Assembly: GCF_022343555.1 (NCBI RefSeq)
Contig: NZ_JAKQZH010000001.1
Location: forward strand, 1,302,001-1,366,000
Reading direction: 5' to 3'
Length of the DNA stretch: 64,000 nt
Source of the DNA: Marinobacter sp. C7
Lineage (GTDB): Bacteria > Pseudomonadota > Gammaproteobacteria > Pseudomonadales > Oleiphilaceae
Both the position numbers and the translations under genes were made by a program. Of this stretch, positions 47,968 through 58,664 are shown piece after piece. Position 1 is the first letter of the stretch. Every line of letters begins with the position of its first letter. A model generated the notes under the pieces. That model had not been told where the DNA came from. It saw nothing but the letters and a program-made list of their open reading frames with translations, and did not search any database.

Positions 47968-50385
47968 ATGACCCTGATATCCGAAGATACCGTGCAAGAA
48001 TACCCGTTGCTCCCTCTGCGGGACGTGGTGGTGTTCCCGCACATGGTGGTGCCCCTGTTTGTCGGCCGCGAAAAATCCATCCAGGCGCTGGAAGCGGCCA
48101 TGGAGGGCAGCAAGGAAATCCTGCTGGTGGCCCAGCGCGACGCCTCTACCGATGAGCCCGGTGCCAGTGATGTGTTCGATATGGGCACCCTGGCGACCGT
48201 GCTGCAGATGCTGCGGCTCCCTGACGGTACCGTGAAAGTACTCGTAGAGGGCAATGCCCGGGCCTCCATCAGTAATATCAATGAGGCTGACTACCTCACC
48301 GGCAGCGCCGTGCTGCTGGAAGAAGAGTCTCTGCCCGAGCGCGAAGAGGAAGTGCTGGTCAAGACCCTGATGGACGAGTTCGAGAAATTCGTCAAACTCT
48401 CCAAGAAGGTTCCTTCCGAGGTCTCCAACTCCCTGACCGGCATTAACGAGGTGGAGCGCCTTGCGGATACCATGGCGGCGCACCTCGAGATGCGCATTCC
48501 CGAGAAGCAGGAGCTGCTGGAAGCTCTGGATGTGCGCAAGCGCGTGGATCTGCTGCTGGGCAAGCTGGATGGTGAAATCGACCTGATCGAGGTCGAGAAA
48601 CGTATCCGTGGCCGTGTGAAGAAACAGATGGAGCGCAGCCAGCGGGAGTACTACCTGAACGAGCAGATGAAGGCCATCCAGAAAGAGATGGGCCAGCTCG
48701 GTGAGGGGAACAACGATTTTGAAGAGCTCGAGAAGAAACTCGAAGAAGCCGGCCTGCCGGAAGAAGCCCGCAAGAAGACCGAAGCCGAGCTGAATAAACT
48801 GAAGATGATGTCCCCGATGTCCGCCGAGGCGACTGTGGTGCGTGGCTACATCGACTGGATGTTGGCAGTGCCCTGGAAGAAACGCAGCCGGGTACGCCAC
48901 GACATAGAGAAAGCCCGCGAAATCCTCGACCGGGACCACTACGGCCTGGACGAGGTGAAGAAGCGGATTCTCGAGTACCTGGCCGTCCAGAGCCGCGTCA
49001 AGAAGGTAAAAGGGCCGGTGTTGTGTCTGGTGGGTCCTCCTGGCGTGGGTAAGACCTCGCTGGGCCAGTCCATCGCCAAGGCTACCAACCGCAAATACAC
49101 CCGGATGGCGCTGGGTGGTGTGCGGGATGAAGCCGAGATTCGCGGTCATCGCAAGACCTACATTGGAGCGCTGCCGGGCAAGCTGCTGCAGAAGCTGTCC
49201 AAGGTAGGGGTGAAGAATCCGTTGTTCCTGTTCGACGAGATCGACAAGATGGGCATGGATCACCGGGGCGACCCGGCTTCCGCACTGTTGGAAGTGCTGG
49301 ACCCGGAACAGAACCATACCTTCAATGATCATTATCTTGAGGTGGATTACGATCTCTCGGATGTGATGTTCGTGTGCACTTCCAACTCCATGGATATTCC
49401 GCCGGCCCTGCTGGACCGGATGGAGATCATTCGCATCCCCGGCTATACCGAGGACGAGAAAGTGAATATCGCTCTGCGCTACCTGCTGCCGAAGCAGATC
49501 AAGGCCAACGGCCTGCGCAAGGATGAGCTGAAGATGCCGGAAGAAACCCTGCGCGATCTCATCCGCTATTACACTCGGGAAGCGGGTGTGCGCGGCCTGG
49601 AGCGTGAGATTGCCAAGATTTGCCGTAAGGTGGTGCGCGAGCACGTCGAAGCCGGTGAGAAGGCTGCTGTAACGCTGACGCCGGACATGCTGGAAGACTA
49701 TTCCGGCGTCAAGAAGTTCAAGTACGGTCTTGCCGAGGAGAGCGATCAGATCGGCCAGGTCACTGGTCTGGCCTGGACCCAGGTAGGCGGCGAGTTGCTG
49801 ACCATCGAATGTGCCCTGACACCGGGCAAGGGCCGCGTCGTCAAGACCGGCTCACTGGGCGATGTGATGCAGGAGTCCATCCAGACCGCCCTCACCGTGG
49901 TGCGGAGCCGTGCAGCCGGACTGGGTATAGCCAATGACTTCCATGAGAAGCATGACCTGCACATCCACGTACCCGAGGGTGCCACCCCGAAAGATGGCCC
50001 CAGCGCAGGTATCGGGATGTGCACCGGACTTGTGTCCGCACTGACGAGAATTCCCGTTCGCGCGGACGTGGCGATGACCGGTGAGATCACTCTCAGGGGG
50101 CGTGTCCTTGCGATTGGCGGGCTCAAGGAGAAGCTGTTGGCGGCCCATCGCGGCGGCATCAAGACCGTCATCATCCCTGAGGAAAACGTTCGTGATCTCA
50201 AGGAGATACCTGAGAATATCAAGGAGTCTCTGGAGATCCGTCCGGTCAAGTGGATCGACGAGGTACTGGATATCGCTCTGGCGTATCCCCCCGAGCCCCA
50301 TGCCGAATCAGCGTCCGGCGAGACCGGTTCCGGGAAACCCCGGGACGAGGAAGGCGATGCTGCAGAGCGCATAAATACGCATTAA
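47968..50385 (+). CDS. lon: Lon protease
   Basis: 805 residues. ATP-dependent protease for damaged and regulatory proteins. N-terminal substrate domain, then the AAA+ module with Walker A GPPGVGKT and Walker B FLFDEIDK, and a Ser-Lys dyad: Ser679 in PKDGPSAG and Lys722 in KEKLL, at the same numbers as in E. coli. The extra C-terminal tail (about 25 residues, [15 protein letters not shown]) is acidic and disordered. Good GAGGAAG ribosome site. Confidence 0.98.
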   Translation: MTLISEDTVQEYPLLPLRDVVVFPHMVVPLFVGREKSIQALEAAMEGSKEILLVAQRDASTDEPGASDVFDMGTLATVLQMLRLPDGTVKVLVEGNARASISNINEADYLTGSAVLLEEESLPEREEEVLVKTLMDEFEKFVKLSKKVPSEVSNSLTGINEVERLADTMAAHLEMRIPEKQELLEALDVRKRVDLLLGKLDGEIDLIEVEKRIRGRVKKQMERSQREYYLNEQMKAIQKEMGQLGEGNNDFEELEKKLEEAGLPEEARKKTEAELNKLKMMSPMSAEATVVRGYIDWMLAVPWKKRSRVRHDIEKAREILDRDHYGLDEVKKRILEYLAVQSRVKKVKGPVLCLVGPPGVGKTSLGQSIAKATNRKYTRMALGGVRDEAEIRGHRKTYIGALPGKLLQKLSKVGVKNPLFLFDEIDKMGMDHRGDPASALLEVLDPEQNHTFNDHYLEVDYDLSDVMFVCTSNSMDIPPALLDRMEIIRIPGYTEDEKVNIALRYLLPKQIKANGLRKDELKMPEETLRDLIRYYTREAGVRGLEREIAKICRKVVREHVEAGEKAAVTLTPDMLEDYSGVKKFKYGLAEESDQIGQVTGLAWTQVGGELLTIECALTPGKGRVVKTGSLGDVMQESIQTALTVVRSRAAGLGIANDFHEKHDLHIHVPEGATPKDGPSAGIGMCTGLVSALTRIPVRADVAMTGEITLRGRVLAIGGLKEKLLAAHRGGIKTVIIPEENVRDLKEIPENIKESLEIRPVKWIDEVLDIALAYPPEPHAESASGETGSGKPRDEEGDAAERINTH

Positions 50386-50400
50386 AGCCTTGATGAGTTG

Positions 50401-50430
50401 TTGACACGCCTGAGAGCCCGTTGGTATAAC
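50401..50430 (+). promoter_or_regulatory. hupB promoter
   Basis: Consensus TTGACA (50401-50406), 18-bp spacer and TATAAC (50425-50430). It lies directly after the lon stop. The start would give a leader of about 185 nt before the hupB GTG. Confidence 0.72.
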
Positions 50431-50623
50431 TGTTTCGCCGTGAAGCAGCCAATACCAAGGGCTCCCGCGCAGTAAGTGCCTATTCCGAACACCGGTTAAC
50501 AGCCGCAAGGAATAATAAAACTGAAGAATGGAATTCTCGGAACGCTTATGCGATAGTCGAGAACGTCCGCGAAGAAATAAACCAACCTATAACATCTTCA
50601 ACCTGAAATCGAAGGGGTTTAGT

Positions 50624-50896
50624 GTGAACAAGTCCGAACTTATCGATGCAATTGCAGAGTCCGCAGATATTTCCAAAGCCGCCGCTGGCCGTGCTCTGGA
50701 CGCCATGACCAACTCCATTACCGGTGCCCTCAAAAAAGGTGATCAGGTTACCCTGATCGGCTTTGGTACTTTCTCTGTGAAAGAGCGTGCTGCTCGTACC
50801 GGTCGTAACCCGCAGACTGGTGCCGAGATCAAGATCCCGGCCTCAAAAGTGCCTGGCTTCAAGGCAGGTAAGGCCCTGAAAGACGCCGTCAAGTAA
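50624..50896 (+). CDS. hupB: DNA-binding protein HU-beta
   Basis: 90 residues with a GTG start at 50624 (GAAGGGG upstream). HU-family nucleoid protein: [20 protein letters not shown] at the start, the [21 protein letters not shown] arm with the DNA-intercalating proline, and an [20 protein letters not shown] end. It bends and compacts DNA. The open frame upstream belongs to the long leader. Terminator follows. Confidence 0.97.
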   Translation: MNKSELIDAIAESADISKAAAGRALDAMTNSITGALKKGDQVTLIGFGTFSVKERAARTGRNPQTGAEIKIPASKVPGFKAGKALKDAVK

Positions 50897-50946
50897 CGGT
50901 TCTTTCTCCGGCGGCCTGGCTTCGGCCTGCCGCCCAGAAGAATTGA

Positions 50947-50975
50947 AGGCGCATTCCGGACAGGGTGCGCCTTTT
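50947..50975 (+). terminator. terminator after hupB
   Basis: AAGGCGCA pairs with TGCGCCTTTTT around a 12-base loop, T-run on the + strand. Confidence 0.75.
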
Positions 50976-51022
50976 TACGTTGTAACAATACCGCACGACC
51001 TTGACGGGGATTCGGGAGTAAC

Positions 51023-52876
51023 ATGCTTCAAGATATTCGGGAAAATGCCCAGGGTACCATTGCCAAGATCATTATCGGGCTGTTGATTGTATCCCTCTCC
51101 ATATGGGGAATGGACGCCATAATCGGCGGCTTTTCCGGTGAGCCGGAGGTAGCGACTGTCAATGGCGAAGATATTACCGAGCGCGAGTTTCTCCGCCTGG
51201 TGCAACTTGAAAGCCAGCGCCGCCTGTCACAAATGGAAACTCCGGATCCGTCCCTGTTGAATGAGGACCAGATCCGGAAAGATGTTCTTGAATCCCTGAT
51301 CCAGGAATCGGTTCTGACCCAGGATGCCGCGAACCAGGGGCTTGCGTTGTCCGATGCTGACATTGATTCCCTGATTACCCAGATGCCCCAGTTCCAGGTG
51401 GACGGCAAATTCAACCGGGACCGGTTCGTGGCGACTGTGCGCAACATGGGCATGGGTGTGGGTGAATTCCGTGAGGCCATGCGCAAACAATACGTGGTCA
51501 ACCAGATCCGTGCAGGCATCGTACAGAGCGGTATTTCGAGCCAGGAGAATGCGGCCCAACTGCTGCAGATCCAGAACCAGACCCGTGATTTCCGGGTGCT
51601 GACAATTCCTGCCAGCGTCGTCGCCGATCAGGTAGAGGTTACCGATGCGGAAGTAGAGGCCTTCTACGAGGACAATGCGAGCGCTTTCCAGCAGCCGGAG
51701 CAGGTCGATGCGGCCTATATCGCGCTTTCTCTGGGTTCCCTTGCAGACAGTACAGAAGTCACGGACGAAGAATTGCAGGCCTACTACGAGGAACGTTCCG
51801 ATGACCTGGCGCGAGAAGAGCGCAGGGCATCTCATATCCTGATTGAGGATGGAGCCGACGCGTCGGAGACCATGGCGACCATCCAGGAACGTCTGGCCGC
51901 CGGCGAATCCTTTGCCGCGCTTGCGGAGGAATATTCCATTGATACCGTCTCGGCCGAGGAAGGCGGTGATCTCGGCTACGCGGGGCGTGGCGTTTATGAC
52001 GAAGCCTTTGAAGACGCTCTGTTTGCACTGGAAGAGGGTGAGGTCTCCGAGCCAGTGAACACCAGTTTCGGTGTTCACCTGATCAAGCTTGAAGATGTTC
52101 GCCGTTCCGAGGTGCCGCCATTGGCGGAGCTGGAGGAACAGTTGCGTAGTGAGCTGGCCAGAGACAAGGCTGAAGCGCGGTTTGCCGAGGTCCGGTCGCA
52201 ACTGGCGGATTCTGCCTACGCCGCCGACGATCTGGCCGGTCCGGCCGAGGAGCTGGGGCTCGAGGTGCGCGAGATCAGCGGTGTAACCCGCGATGGCGGT
52301 CAGGCACCGTTTGACCACGCCGGCCTGGTGCGTCAGCTGTTCTCGGACGACGTCCTGAACGGCGGCTACAACACGGAGCTGATTGATGTGGGGGATAATC
52401 TTTCAGTCGTTGCCCGTGTCAGGGAATACCGTGAGGCGCAGCAGTTGCCGCTCGCCGAGGTTCGTGATCAGATTCGCGAGCGCCTGGTGGCGCAGGAAAC
52501 CCGCGAGGCGCTGGCCGCGCGGGCCGAAGCCGTCATCGCCAGTCTTGAGCAAGGCAAGTCGTCGGAGAATATTGAAGCCGGCGAGTGGCAATCCTATGAG
52601 GCGCAGGGCCGTAATGCCGGAGATGTAGCTCCCGCGGTCATGCGAACAGCCTTCTCCCTGCCGCGCCCGGAAGAGGGGGCCGCAACCTATGGCAACACCG
52701 TGACCGCTCAGCAGGCGGCGGTTGTAGCACTTGATGCGGTTAACGCAGGAGACGCGGACCGGGACGGCCAGGAGTTCGAGCAACTTCGTCAGTTCCTGGC
52801 ATCACTTGAGGGCCAGCGCGAGTACGCTGCATACCAGCAGTATCTTCGTGATCAGGCAGAAGTCGAGCGCCCTTGA
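51023..52876 (+). CDS. ppiD: periplasmic folding chaperone PpiD (SurA-like)
   Basis: 617 residues. One N-terminal membrane anchor (about residues 12-34, IAKIIIGLLIVSLSIWGMDA) and a large periplasmic part with a SurA N domain (INGEDIT-type start) and a parvulin domain at about residues 270-360 (RRASHILIEDGADAS...GGDLGYAGRGVYDEAFEDALF...FGVHLIKLEDV). PpiD lies at the SecYEG exit and helps early outer-membrane protein folding. It closes the tig-to-ppiD block and is followed by a strong terminator. Confidence 0.94.
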   Translation: MLQDIRENAQGTIAKIIIGLLIVSLSIWGMDAIIGGFSGEPEVATVNGEDITEREFLRLVQLESQRRLSQMETPDPSLLNEDQIRKDVLESLIQESVLTQDAANQGLALSDADIDSLITQMPQFQVDGKFNRDRFVATVRNMGMGVGEFREAMRKQYVVNQIRAGIVQSGISSQENAAQLLQIQNQTRDFRVLTIPASVVADQVEVTDAEVEAFYEDNASAFQQPEQVDAAYIALSLGSLADSTEVTDEELQAYYEERSDDLAREERRASHILIEDGADASETMATIQERLAAGESFAALAEEYSIDTVSAEEGGDLGYAGRGVYDEAFEDALFALEEGEVSEPVNTSFGVHLIKLEDVRRSEVPPLAELEEQLRSELARDKAEARFAEVRSQLADSAYAADDLAGPAEELGLEVREISGVTRDGGQAPFDHAGLVRQLFSDDVLNGGYNTELIDVGDNLSVVARVREYREAQQLPLAEVRDQIRERLVAQETREALAARAEAVIASLEQGKSSENIEAGEWQSYEAQGRNAGDVAPAVMRTAFSLPRPEEGAATYGNTVTAQQAAVVALDAVNAGDADRDGQEFEQLRQFLASLEGQREYAAYQQYLRDQAEVERP

Positions 52877-52892
52877 CGCACGTTCTGTGACC

Positions 52893-52927
52893 AAAAAAAG
52901 GGGAGCCATGTCGGCTCCCCTTTTTTT
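52893..52927. terminator. strong terminator after ppiD
   Basis: AAAAAAAGGGGAGCC pairs with GGCTCCCCTTTTTTT around a five-base ATGTC loop; symmetrical enough to work both ways. Confidence 0.92.
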
Positions 52928-52950
52928 GTCCATGGTTTGCCGGGCTATTG

Positions 52951-53094
52951 TCACGCCCGGCCCGCTTGCTGAGCTTTCCGGCTATAGATCTCGGGCACTT
53001 CGCCGGCCACACCGAATAAGGATCCGTAAACAGCGGTTTCCGGCGGTAAAGCCGGATCTGGCACATCAACCGGGCTGAAAAAATCGGGGGTAGA
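52951..53094 (-). other. possible vestigial reading frame downstream of hexR
   Basis: On the minus strand a stop-to-stop frame of 47 codons reads SPVDVPDPALPPETAVYGSLF followed by GVAGEVPEIYSRKAQQ and a stop. The codon usage looks coding, but there is no ATG or ribosome site. It could be a relic of a gene once downstream of hexR, or chance. No family recognised. Confidence 0.2.
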
Positions 53095-53103
53095 TCAGGG
53101 GTA

Positions 53104-53131
53104 GGAGGGGCGTAGAAGAATGAGCCCCTCC
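53104..53131 (-). terminator. hairpin downstream of hexR
   Basis: GGAGGGGC (53104-53111) and GCCCCTCC (53124-53131) form a perfect 8-bp stem 40 bp past the hexR stop. No T-run is present, so termination would be weak or Rho-assisted. Confidence 0.4.
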
Positions 53132-53170
53132 CGGGCAGTGTCTGCTAACTTGAAAGAAGCGGCTGGAGCC

Positions 53171-54043
53171 TCAGCTCTGGGGGAAACGGGTCGCCTTGAG
53201 GCTCTCTTTTATTTTCTTGAGATGACCGAGGAAATCCGCACCGCGCTTGAGTGTCACGCCGGTCGCCAGGATGTCGATCACGGTCAGGTGGATGATCCGC
53301 GACGACATAGGCATGTACACCTCGGTATCTTCCGGTGCAGTAACACCGAGAACAACCGTGCAGCAGTCGGCCAGGGGAGATTCCGGGTTTGTGATACCGA
53401 TCACGGTGGCGCCGTTCTCGCGGGCAACCTTGGCGATATCGACGGTTTCCTTGGTTCGGCCGGTGTAGGAGATCAATACGATTACGTCACCCACCTGGGA
53501 GCCGGCGGCCACCATACGTTGCATCAGGGCATCATCGTAAGACATGACCGGGATGTTGAACCGGAAGAACTTGTGCTGGGCATCGAGGGCCACGGAGGCA
53601 GAGCCGCCCATTCCGAAGAAGTTGATCTGTTTGGCCTGGATCAGGTAGTCGATGGCAGTCGCCAGGGCCTTGGGGTCCAGGGACTGGCGCGCCTTGTCCA
53701 GGCTGGCAATGGTGCTGAGCATGATCTTGTCGGCAAACTCGGCGACGGTGTCGTCGGGCTCAACGTTCTGGCCGACGTAGGGGGTACCGGTGGCAATGCT
53801 CTGGGCCAGCCGGATCTTGAAATCGGGAAAGCCGGTGGCGGAGAAGCCGCGGCAGAAACGGTTTACCGTGGGTTCACTCACGTCCGCGGCGCGGGCCAGG
53901 GCCGCGATGCTGTAGCGGGTGGCGGCGCTGGGATCCCGAAGGATGGCCTCGGCCACCTTGCGCTCGGATTTATTCAGGCTGTCCAGCCGGGCCTGTATAT
54001 CTTCAAGCAGATTGTCGTCACGGTGCGACTGATTCGCGGCCAT
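53171..54043 (-). CDS. hexR: HexR, RpiR-family repressor of the Entner-Doudoroff genes
   Basis: 290 residues. N-terminal helix-turn-helix of the RpiR type (about residues 10-85, including [26 protein letters not shown]) and a C-terminal SIS sugar-phosphate domain (about 125-265, [21 protein letters not shown] and [16 protein letters not shown]). In pseudomonads and marine gammaproteobacteria HexR senses 2-keto-3-deoxy-6-phosphogluconate and represses zwf, edd and gap. Divergent position to zwf and nearby operator-like dyads fit that role. Confidence 0.95.
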   Translation of the reverse strand: MAANQSHRDDNLLEDIQARLDSLNKSERKVAEAILRDPSAATRYSIAALARAADVSEPTVNRFCRGFSATGFPDFKIRLAQSIATGTPYVGQNVEPDDTVAEFADKIMLSTIASLDKARQSLDPKALATAIDYLIQAKQINFFGMGGSASVALDAQHKFFRFNIPVMSYDDALMQRMVAAGSQVGDVIVLISYTGRTKETVDIAKVARENGATVIGITNPESPLADCCTVVLGVTAPEDTEVYMPMSSRIIHLTVIDILATGVTLKRGADFLGHLKKIKESLKATRFPQS

Positions 54044-54154
54044 GGTGTGGATACTCCCTGCAGCTGGTGCAATGGTTATAAGAAAATCGGAGTGATTATA
54101 CCGCTTTTCGTTCGGGAATGGGGTAGTAAAAATATCATTTAAGTCAAATTTTCC

Positions 54155-54183
54155 TTGGAAAAACGATTTTCAGCTGTCATTAT
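54155..54183 (+). promoter_or_regulatory. candidate zwf promoter
   Basis: TTGGAA (54155-54160), 17-bp spacer, CATTAT (54178-54183). The HexR-like box sits just downstream, at the expected start point. Confidence 0.45.
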
Positions 54184-54184
54184 T

Positions 54185-54201
54185 TGTTTAAAATTACTAC
54201 A
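54185..54201. promoter_or_regulatory. HexR-like operator in the hexR/zwf gap
   Basis: TGTTTAAAATTACTACA; its reverse complement begins TGTAGTAAT, the half-site shared with the box at 59717 upstream of gap. Position over the zwf start point suits a repressor. Confidence 0.6.
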
Positions 54202-54258
54202 TCGGTAGTTGGAGTCGGTAAAGCTGTGACTGCCGTCAATAACAGAGAGAAGGAACCA

Positions 54259-55734
54259 ATGGTCAACAATACCAATACCCGTTGTGACCTTATGTTGTTC
54301 GGCGCTCTGGGGGATCTCGCCCAGAGAAAGCTGTTTCCGGCGTTCTATCAGCTCGATCGGGCGGGCCTGCTGGCCGAGGGGAGCCGGATACTGGCAATTG
54401 CCCGCACAGAGGCGGATACAAAGGGCGTGCGCGAGCAGCTGTTCGACAAGCTGAAGCATCATGTGAAGGCGGAAGAATTCGAGCCGGAAGTTGCCGAGAG
54501 ATTTCTGCAGCGAGTCGAATACCAGTTGCTGGATTTCAATGATCCCGCAGGCTATGAAGCCCTGAAGGATTGGCGTGATGCTCCCAACAACGAGTTGATC
54601 GTCTATATGGCGACGCCCCCTTCAATGTACGGGGTCATCGCCCGCAACCTGAAAGCGGCCGACTGTTGTAACGAAAAGACCCGGGTGGTGGTCGAGAAAC
54701 CCATTGGCCATGACCTTGAGTCCTCCAGAGTGATCAACGACGAGCTCGGGGCGGTCTACAACGAAAACCAGTTGTTCCGTATTGATCACTATCTCGGTAA
54801 AGAGACGGTCCAGAACCTGATCGCATTGCGTTTTGCCAACAACCTGTTCGCTTCCCAGTGGGATCAGAACCACATTTCCCACGTGGAGATTACCGTCGCC
54901 GAGAGCGTGGGTATCGAAGGTCGGTGGGGCTATTTTGATCAGGCCGGTCAAATCCGGGACATGGTTCAGAACCACCTGCTGCAGCTGCTCTGTCTAATTG
55001 CGATGGATCCACCGGCAGACCTGTCCGCAGACAGTATCCGGGACGAAAAGGTCAAGGTGCTCAAGGCGCTCAAACAGGTTACGCCTGACATGATGGACCG
55101 ATACGTGGTCCGGGGCCAGTACACCGCCGGGACCAGCGATGGCAAGCCGGTGCCCGGTTATCTGGAAGAAGAGGGCGCCAACAAGGGTAGTGAGACCGAA
55201 ACCTTTGTGGCGCTGAAAGCCGAGATCGATAACTGGCGCTGGTCCGGGGTGCCATTCTATATCCGCACCGGCAAGCGCCTGCCGGAGAAGCTGTCGCAGA
55301 TCATCATCCACTTCAAACCTGCGCCTCACTATATTTTTGATCCGGACCAGAAGCACCTGGCAAACAACAAGCTCATCATCCGGTTGCAACCTGATGAGGG
55401 GATGTCCCTGAAAATCCTCACCAAGGACCAGGGCCTGGACAAGGGTATGCGCCTGCGTCAGGGCCCGCTGGAGCTGACCTTCTCCGAAACCTTTGAGACC
55501 GAACGGATTCCCGATGCATACGAGCGACTGCTCTGGGAGGTTATGAAGGGGAATCAGTACCTGTTTGTGCGCCGGGATGAAGTTGAATATGCGTGGCGGT
55601 GGGTGGATCAGGTCATCCGCAACTGGAAGGACAGCGGTGAGCCGCCCAAGCGCTATGCTGCCGGAACGTGGGGGCCGGTGGCCTCCATTGCCATGATTAC
55701 CAGGGATGGAAGGAGTTGGTATGAAGACGCCTGA
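54259..55734 (+). CDS. zwf: glucose-6-phosphate 1-dehydrogenase
   Basis: 491 residues from the ATG at 54259 with AGAAGGA upstream; the longer frame to 54184 runs back across the operator. Zwf oxidises glucose-6-phosphate to 6-phosphogluconolactone with NADP. Motifs: [18 protein letters not shown] (coenzyme), and the active-site [13 protein letters not shown]. The gene overlaps pgl by 14 bases, giving a zwf-pgl-eda operon. Confidence 0.97.
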   Translation: MVNNTNTRCDLMLFGALGDLAQRKLFPAFYQLDRAGLLAEGSRILAIARTEADTKGVREQLFDKLKHHVKAEEFEPEVAERFLQRVEYQLLDFNDPAGYEALKDWRDAPNNELIVYMATPPSMYGVIARNLKAADCCNEKTRVVVEKPIGHDLESSRVINDELGAVYNENQLFRIDHYLGKETVQNLIALRFANNLFASQWDQNHISHVEITVAESVGIEGRWGYFDQAGQIRDMVQNHLLQLLCLIAMDPPADLSADSIRDEKVKVLKALKQVTPDMMDRYVVRGQYTAGTSDGKPVPGYLEEEGANKGSETETFVALKAEIDNWRWSGVPFYIRTGKRLPEKLSQIIIHFKPAPHYIFDPDQKHLANNKLIIRLQPDEGMSLKILTKDQGLDKGMRLRQGPLELTFSETFETERIPDAYERLLWEVMKGNQYLFVRRDEVEYAWRWVDQVIRNWKDSGEPPKRYAAGTWGPVASIAMITRDGRSWYEDA

Positions 55735-56440
55735 TATCAAGCTGCCTGCCGGGGTTCGCGCCTGTTTCGGCGAGACCCCTGAGCAGGTGGCCGCAGAGCT
55801 TGCAGATGCCGTTTCCCGGTTCCTGGAGCAGCGGCTGCAAGAGGCATCGCGGGCCAGCCTCGTGGTTTCCGGTGGCTCCACCCCGTTGCCCTTTTTTCAG
55901 GCTTTGTCGGAAAAGCCTCTGGACTGGAGCCGGGTGGATGTTCTTCTTGCAGACGAGCGCTGGGTGCCGGAAGGAGATCCGGCCAGCAACACCACTCTGG
56001 TTCGGGAAAACCTGCTCAGGAATCATGCTGCTGCCGCGCGTTTCCTGTCGTTGAAACAGCCGGGTGAGACGCCCGAGGAGGGGCTTGAGGCTGTCAGGCG
56101 GGAGCTCGGACAACTGGACTTGCCGATTGATGTGCTGATCCTGGGGATGGGTAACGATGGTCACACGGCCTCGCTGTTCCCGGATGCGCCGGAGCTGCCC
56201 GGTGCAATGGACGTGTCCAGCCCCGAAATCGTTGCTGCGATGACGCCGCCGTCCCAGGCCCAGCGACGGATTACCCTGACGTTTCCCGCGCTGAGTGGTG
56301 CCCGTTTTACCGCCTTGCATCTCAAGGGCGTGGACAAGGTTGAAACGCTCAGGGTGGCGTTATCCGAACCCGAAGATCTGCTGGCGATGCCGATTCGAGG
56401 CTTTATCAAGCCCGGGCTGAACATCTTCTGGAGCCCCTGA
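55721..56440 (+). CDS. pgl: 6-phosphogluconolactonase
   Basis: 239 residues from the ATG at 55721, which has a strong GGAAGGAG site; the ATG at 55706 is less likely. Hydrolyses 6-phosphogluconolactone to 6-phosphogluconate. Devb/NagB-type fold with [34 protein letters not shown] and [15 protein letters not shown]. The start lies inside the zwf end, so translation is coupled. Confidence 0.95.
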   Translation: MKTPDIKLPAGVRACFGETPEQVAAELADAVSRFLEQRLQEASRASLVVSGGSTPLPFFQALSEKPLDWSRVDVLLADERWVPEGDPASNTTLVRENLLRNHAAAARFLSLKQPGETPEEGLEAVRRELGQLDLPIDVLILGMGNDGHTASLFPDAPELPGAMDVSSPEIVAAMTPPSQAQRRITLTFPALSGARFTALHLKGVDKVETLRVALSEPEDLLAMPIRGFIKPGLNIFWSP

Positions 56441-56482
56441 CGGCTCTGAAATCCCGTCTTGAAAGAATTCTGGAGATAACCG

Positions 56483-57130
56483 ATGAATCAACTATCCGAC
56501 TATCACCGGGACAGGGTTCAGGCCGTTCTTGATGCTTGCCCCCTGGTGCCCGTTATTGCGATCAAGGATCCTGATGATGCCATACCCCTGTGCCAGGCGC
56601 TGGTAGATGGCGGTATTCGCGTGCTGGAGATCACCCTGCGGACCGAGCACGGCGTGCGGGCCATTGAGCAGGTGCGCAAGGCCATTCCGGAGGCGTGGGT
56701 GGGCGCCGGTACCGTCACCAGCATTGCCCAGTACCGGCAGGTGGAATCGGCGGGCGCCCAGTTCGTGATCACCCCGGGGGTCACCGAGGCCATCCTGGAG
56801 TTCGGGGTGACCTCCCAGGCACCGCTTCTGCCCGGAATTGCCACGGTCTCCGAGCTGATGATGGGGTATGCCTTTGGCTACCGGGAATTCAAGTTCTTCC
56901 CCGCCGAGGTCTCCGGTGGACGACCGGCGCTCAAGGCATTCGCCGGCCCGTTCCCGGATGTGACCTTCTGCCCGACGGGCGGGATCAATCAGGCCACGGC
57001 GAAAGACTATCTGGCGCTGGGTAACGTGAAGGCGGTTGGTGGTTCCTGGCTGACCCCGGCGGAAGCCATCGCCAATAAGGACTGGGGCAGGGTTTCCGAT
57101 ATTGCCAGGCAGAGTCTTGCCAGCCTCTGA
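56483..57130 (+). CDS. eda: KDPG aldolase (2-dehydro-3-deoxyphosphogluconate aldolase)
   Basis: 215 residues. Splits 2-keto-3-deoxy-6-phosphogluconate into pyruvate and glyceraldehyde-3-phosphate. Schiff-base Lys137 in REFKFFPAE, catalytic Glu in VLEITLRTEHG, and the phosphate-binding FCPTGGINQ segment are visible. It closes the zwf-pgl-eda operon; a terminator follows. Confidence 0.96.
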   Translation: MNQLSDYHRDRVQAVLDACPLVPVIAIKDPDDAIPLCQALVDGGIRVLEITLRTEHGVRAIEQVRKAIPEAWVGAGTVTSIAQYRQVESAGAQFVITPGVTEAILEFGVTSQAPLLPGIATVSELMMGYAFGYREFKFFPAEVSGGRPALKAFAGPFPDVTFCPTGGINQATAKDYLALGNVKAVGGSWLTPAEAIANKDWGRVSDIARQSLASL

Positions 57131-57145
57131 GCGGTCAATCGATCC

Positions 57146-57181
57146 ACAAAAAAGCCCACCTGACGCGGTGGGCTTTTTTGT
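57146..57181. terminator. bidirectional terminator between eda and pyk
   Basis: ACAAAAAAGCCCACC pairs with GGTGGGCTTTTTTGT around a 6-base loop, between convergent genes. Confidence 0.92.
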
Positions 57182-57194
57182 CTTCGTGGCGGGG

Positions 57195-58643
57195 TCAGCG
57201 AATGTCCGACCCGACCCGCACGATCTTCAGGGTGTTGGTTCCGCCCTGGGCGTTGACGTAGTCGCCCTTGGTGATCACTACCAGGTCGCCGTCCTTGACC
57301 ACGTCACGCTCGACCAGTTGAGCCACGGCCAGAGCGTTGGTCTGCTCGTGCGGAATCGTCGCGGAATCGAACGGCACCGTCTGGACGCCGCGGAACAGGG
57401 CAACCCGATGCTGGGTGGTGTGGTGTCGCGAGTAGGCAAAGATCGGCAGGCTCGACTTGATGCGGGACATCAGCCGGGGGGTGGCCCCGGTCTCGGTCAT
57501 GCAGATGATTGCCGTGACGCCGTCCAGGTGGTTGGCGGCATACATGGCTGACAGGGCAATAGCCTCGTCAACGTGTTCCATGCTTTCGTGGATGCGGTGT
57601 TTGGACTGGTGCATGGAGGGATGCTTTTCCGCGCCCAGGCAGATCCGCACCATCGCTTCGACGGCCTCGATCGGGTAGTCGCCCACGGCCGTCTCGGCGG
57701 AGAGCATGACGGCATCGGTATAGTCCATGACTGCGTTGGCGACGTCCGATACTTCAGCCCGGGTCGGCATCGGGTTGGTGATCATCGATTCCATCATCTG
57801 GGTGGCGGTGATCACCACCCGGTCAAGAGATCGTGCCCGGTTGATGATATGTTTCTGTACGCCGACCAGTTCCGCGTCGCCGATTTCCACCGCCAGATCG
57901 CCGCGGGCGACCATGACCGCATCCGATGCCTCGATCACCGCATCCAGGGCTGCTTCATCGTGGGCGAGTTCGGCACGCTCGATCTTGGCTACCAGCCCGG
58001 CATCCGATCCTGCCTCGCGCAACAACCTGCGGGCGGTGTGCATGTCCTCAGCGGTGCGCACGAAGGAGACAGCCACGTAGTCCGCACCCAGTTTGGCGGC
58101 GGTGACTATGTCCTGCTTGTCCTTCTCGGTCAGCGCCTCGGCGGAAAGGCCGCCACCACGCTTGTTCAGCCCCTTGTTGTTCGACAAGGGGCCGCCAATC
58201 AGGACGGTGGAGGTGATGCTGTGGTCATCCACCGAGGTCACTTCCATTTCGATACGCCCGTCGTCCAGTACCAGGATGTCGCCCGGCGCAACGTCGGCAA
58301 TCAGTTGCTCATAGTCGATGCCGACCCGATCGGAAGTGCCGGCTTCCTTGTCCATGGCGGCATCGAGGATGAATGTCTGGCCGGCCTCCAGGAACACTTT
58401 GTTCCCGGCGAAGCGGGCGATGCGCAGTTTGGGGCCCTGGAGGTCGGCCAGGAGTGCGACGAAGCGTCCCTGGGAGGCGGCTGCTTCCCGAACTCTGTGC
58501 GCCCGCGCGATGTGCTCGTCGGCGCTGCCGTGGGAGAAGTTGAGTCGGGTTACGTCAACGCCGGCCCTGATAATAGCGGCAAGGGCTTCCTGGGTGTCCG
58601 TGGCGGGACCGAGGGTGGCGACTATCTTGGTACGCCTGAGCAT
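57195..58643 (-). CDS. pyk: pyruvate kinase
   Basis: 482 residues, full length. Begins [21 protein letters not shown], then [10 protein letters not shown], the catalytic [36 protein letters not shown] region and the TQMMESMI segment. Makes pyruvate and ATP from phosphoenolpyruvate. The sequence resembles the PykA-type of pseudomonads; the allosteric type cannot be confirmed. It lies 21 bp downstream of gap on the same strand. Confidence 0.95.
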   Translation of the reverse strand: MLRRTKIVATLGPATDTQEALAAIIRAGVDVTRLNFSHGSADEHIARAHRVREAAASQGRFVALLADLQGPKLRIARFAGNKVFLEAGQTFILDAAMDKEAGTSDRVGIDYEQLIADVAPGDILVLDDGRIEMEVTSVDDHSITSTVLIGGPLSNNKGLNKRGGGLSAEALTEKDKQDIVTAAKLGADYVAVSFVRTAEDMHTARRLLREAGSDAGLVAKIERAELAHDEAALDAVIEASDAVMVARGDLAVEIGDAELVGVQKHIINRARSLDRVVITATQMMESMITNPMPTRAEVSDVANAVMDYTDAVMLSAETAVGDYPIEAVEAMVRICLGAEKHPSMHQSKHRIHESMEHVDEAIALSAMYAANHLDGVTAIICMTETGATPRLMSRIKSSLPIFAYSRHHTTQHRVALFRGVQTVPFDSATIPHEQTNALAVAQLVERDVVKDGDLVVITKGDYVNAQGGTNTLKIVRVGSDIR

Positions 58644-58664
58644 GGTATCTGTCCTTTGGTCTGT

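Noticed and set aside
53120..54142. 340-codon open frame on the + strand opposite hexR
   Set aside because: Composition is the antisense shadow of hexR; glycine/histidine-rich and without any recognisable domain.
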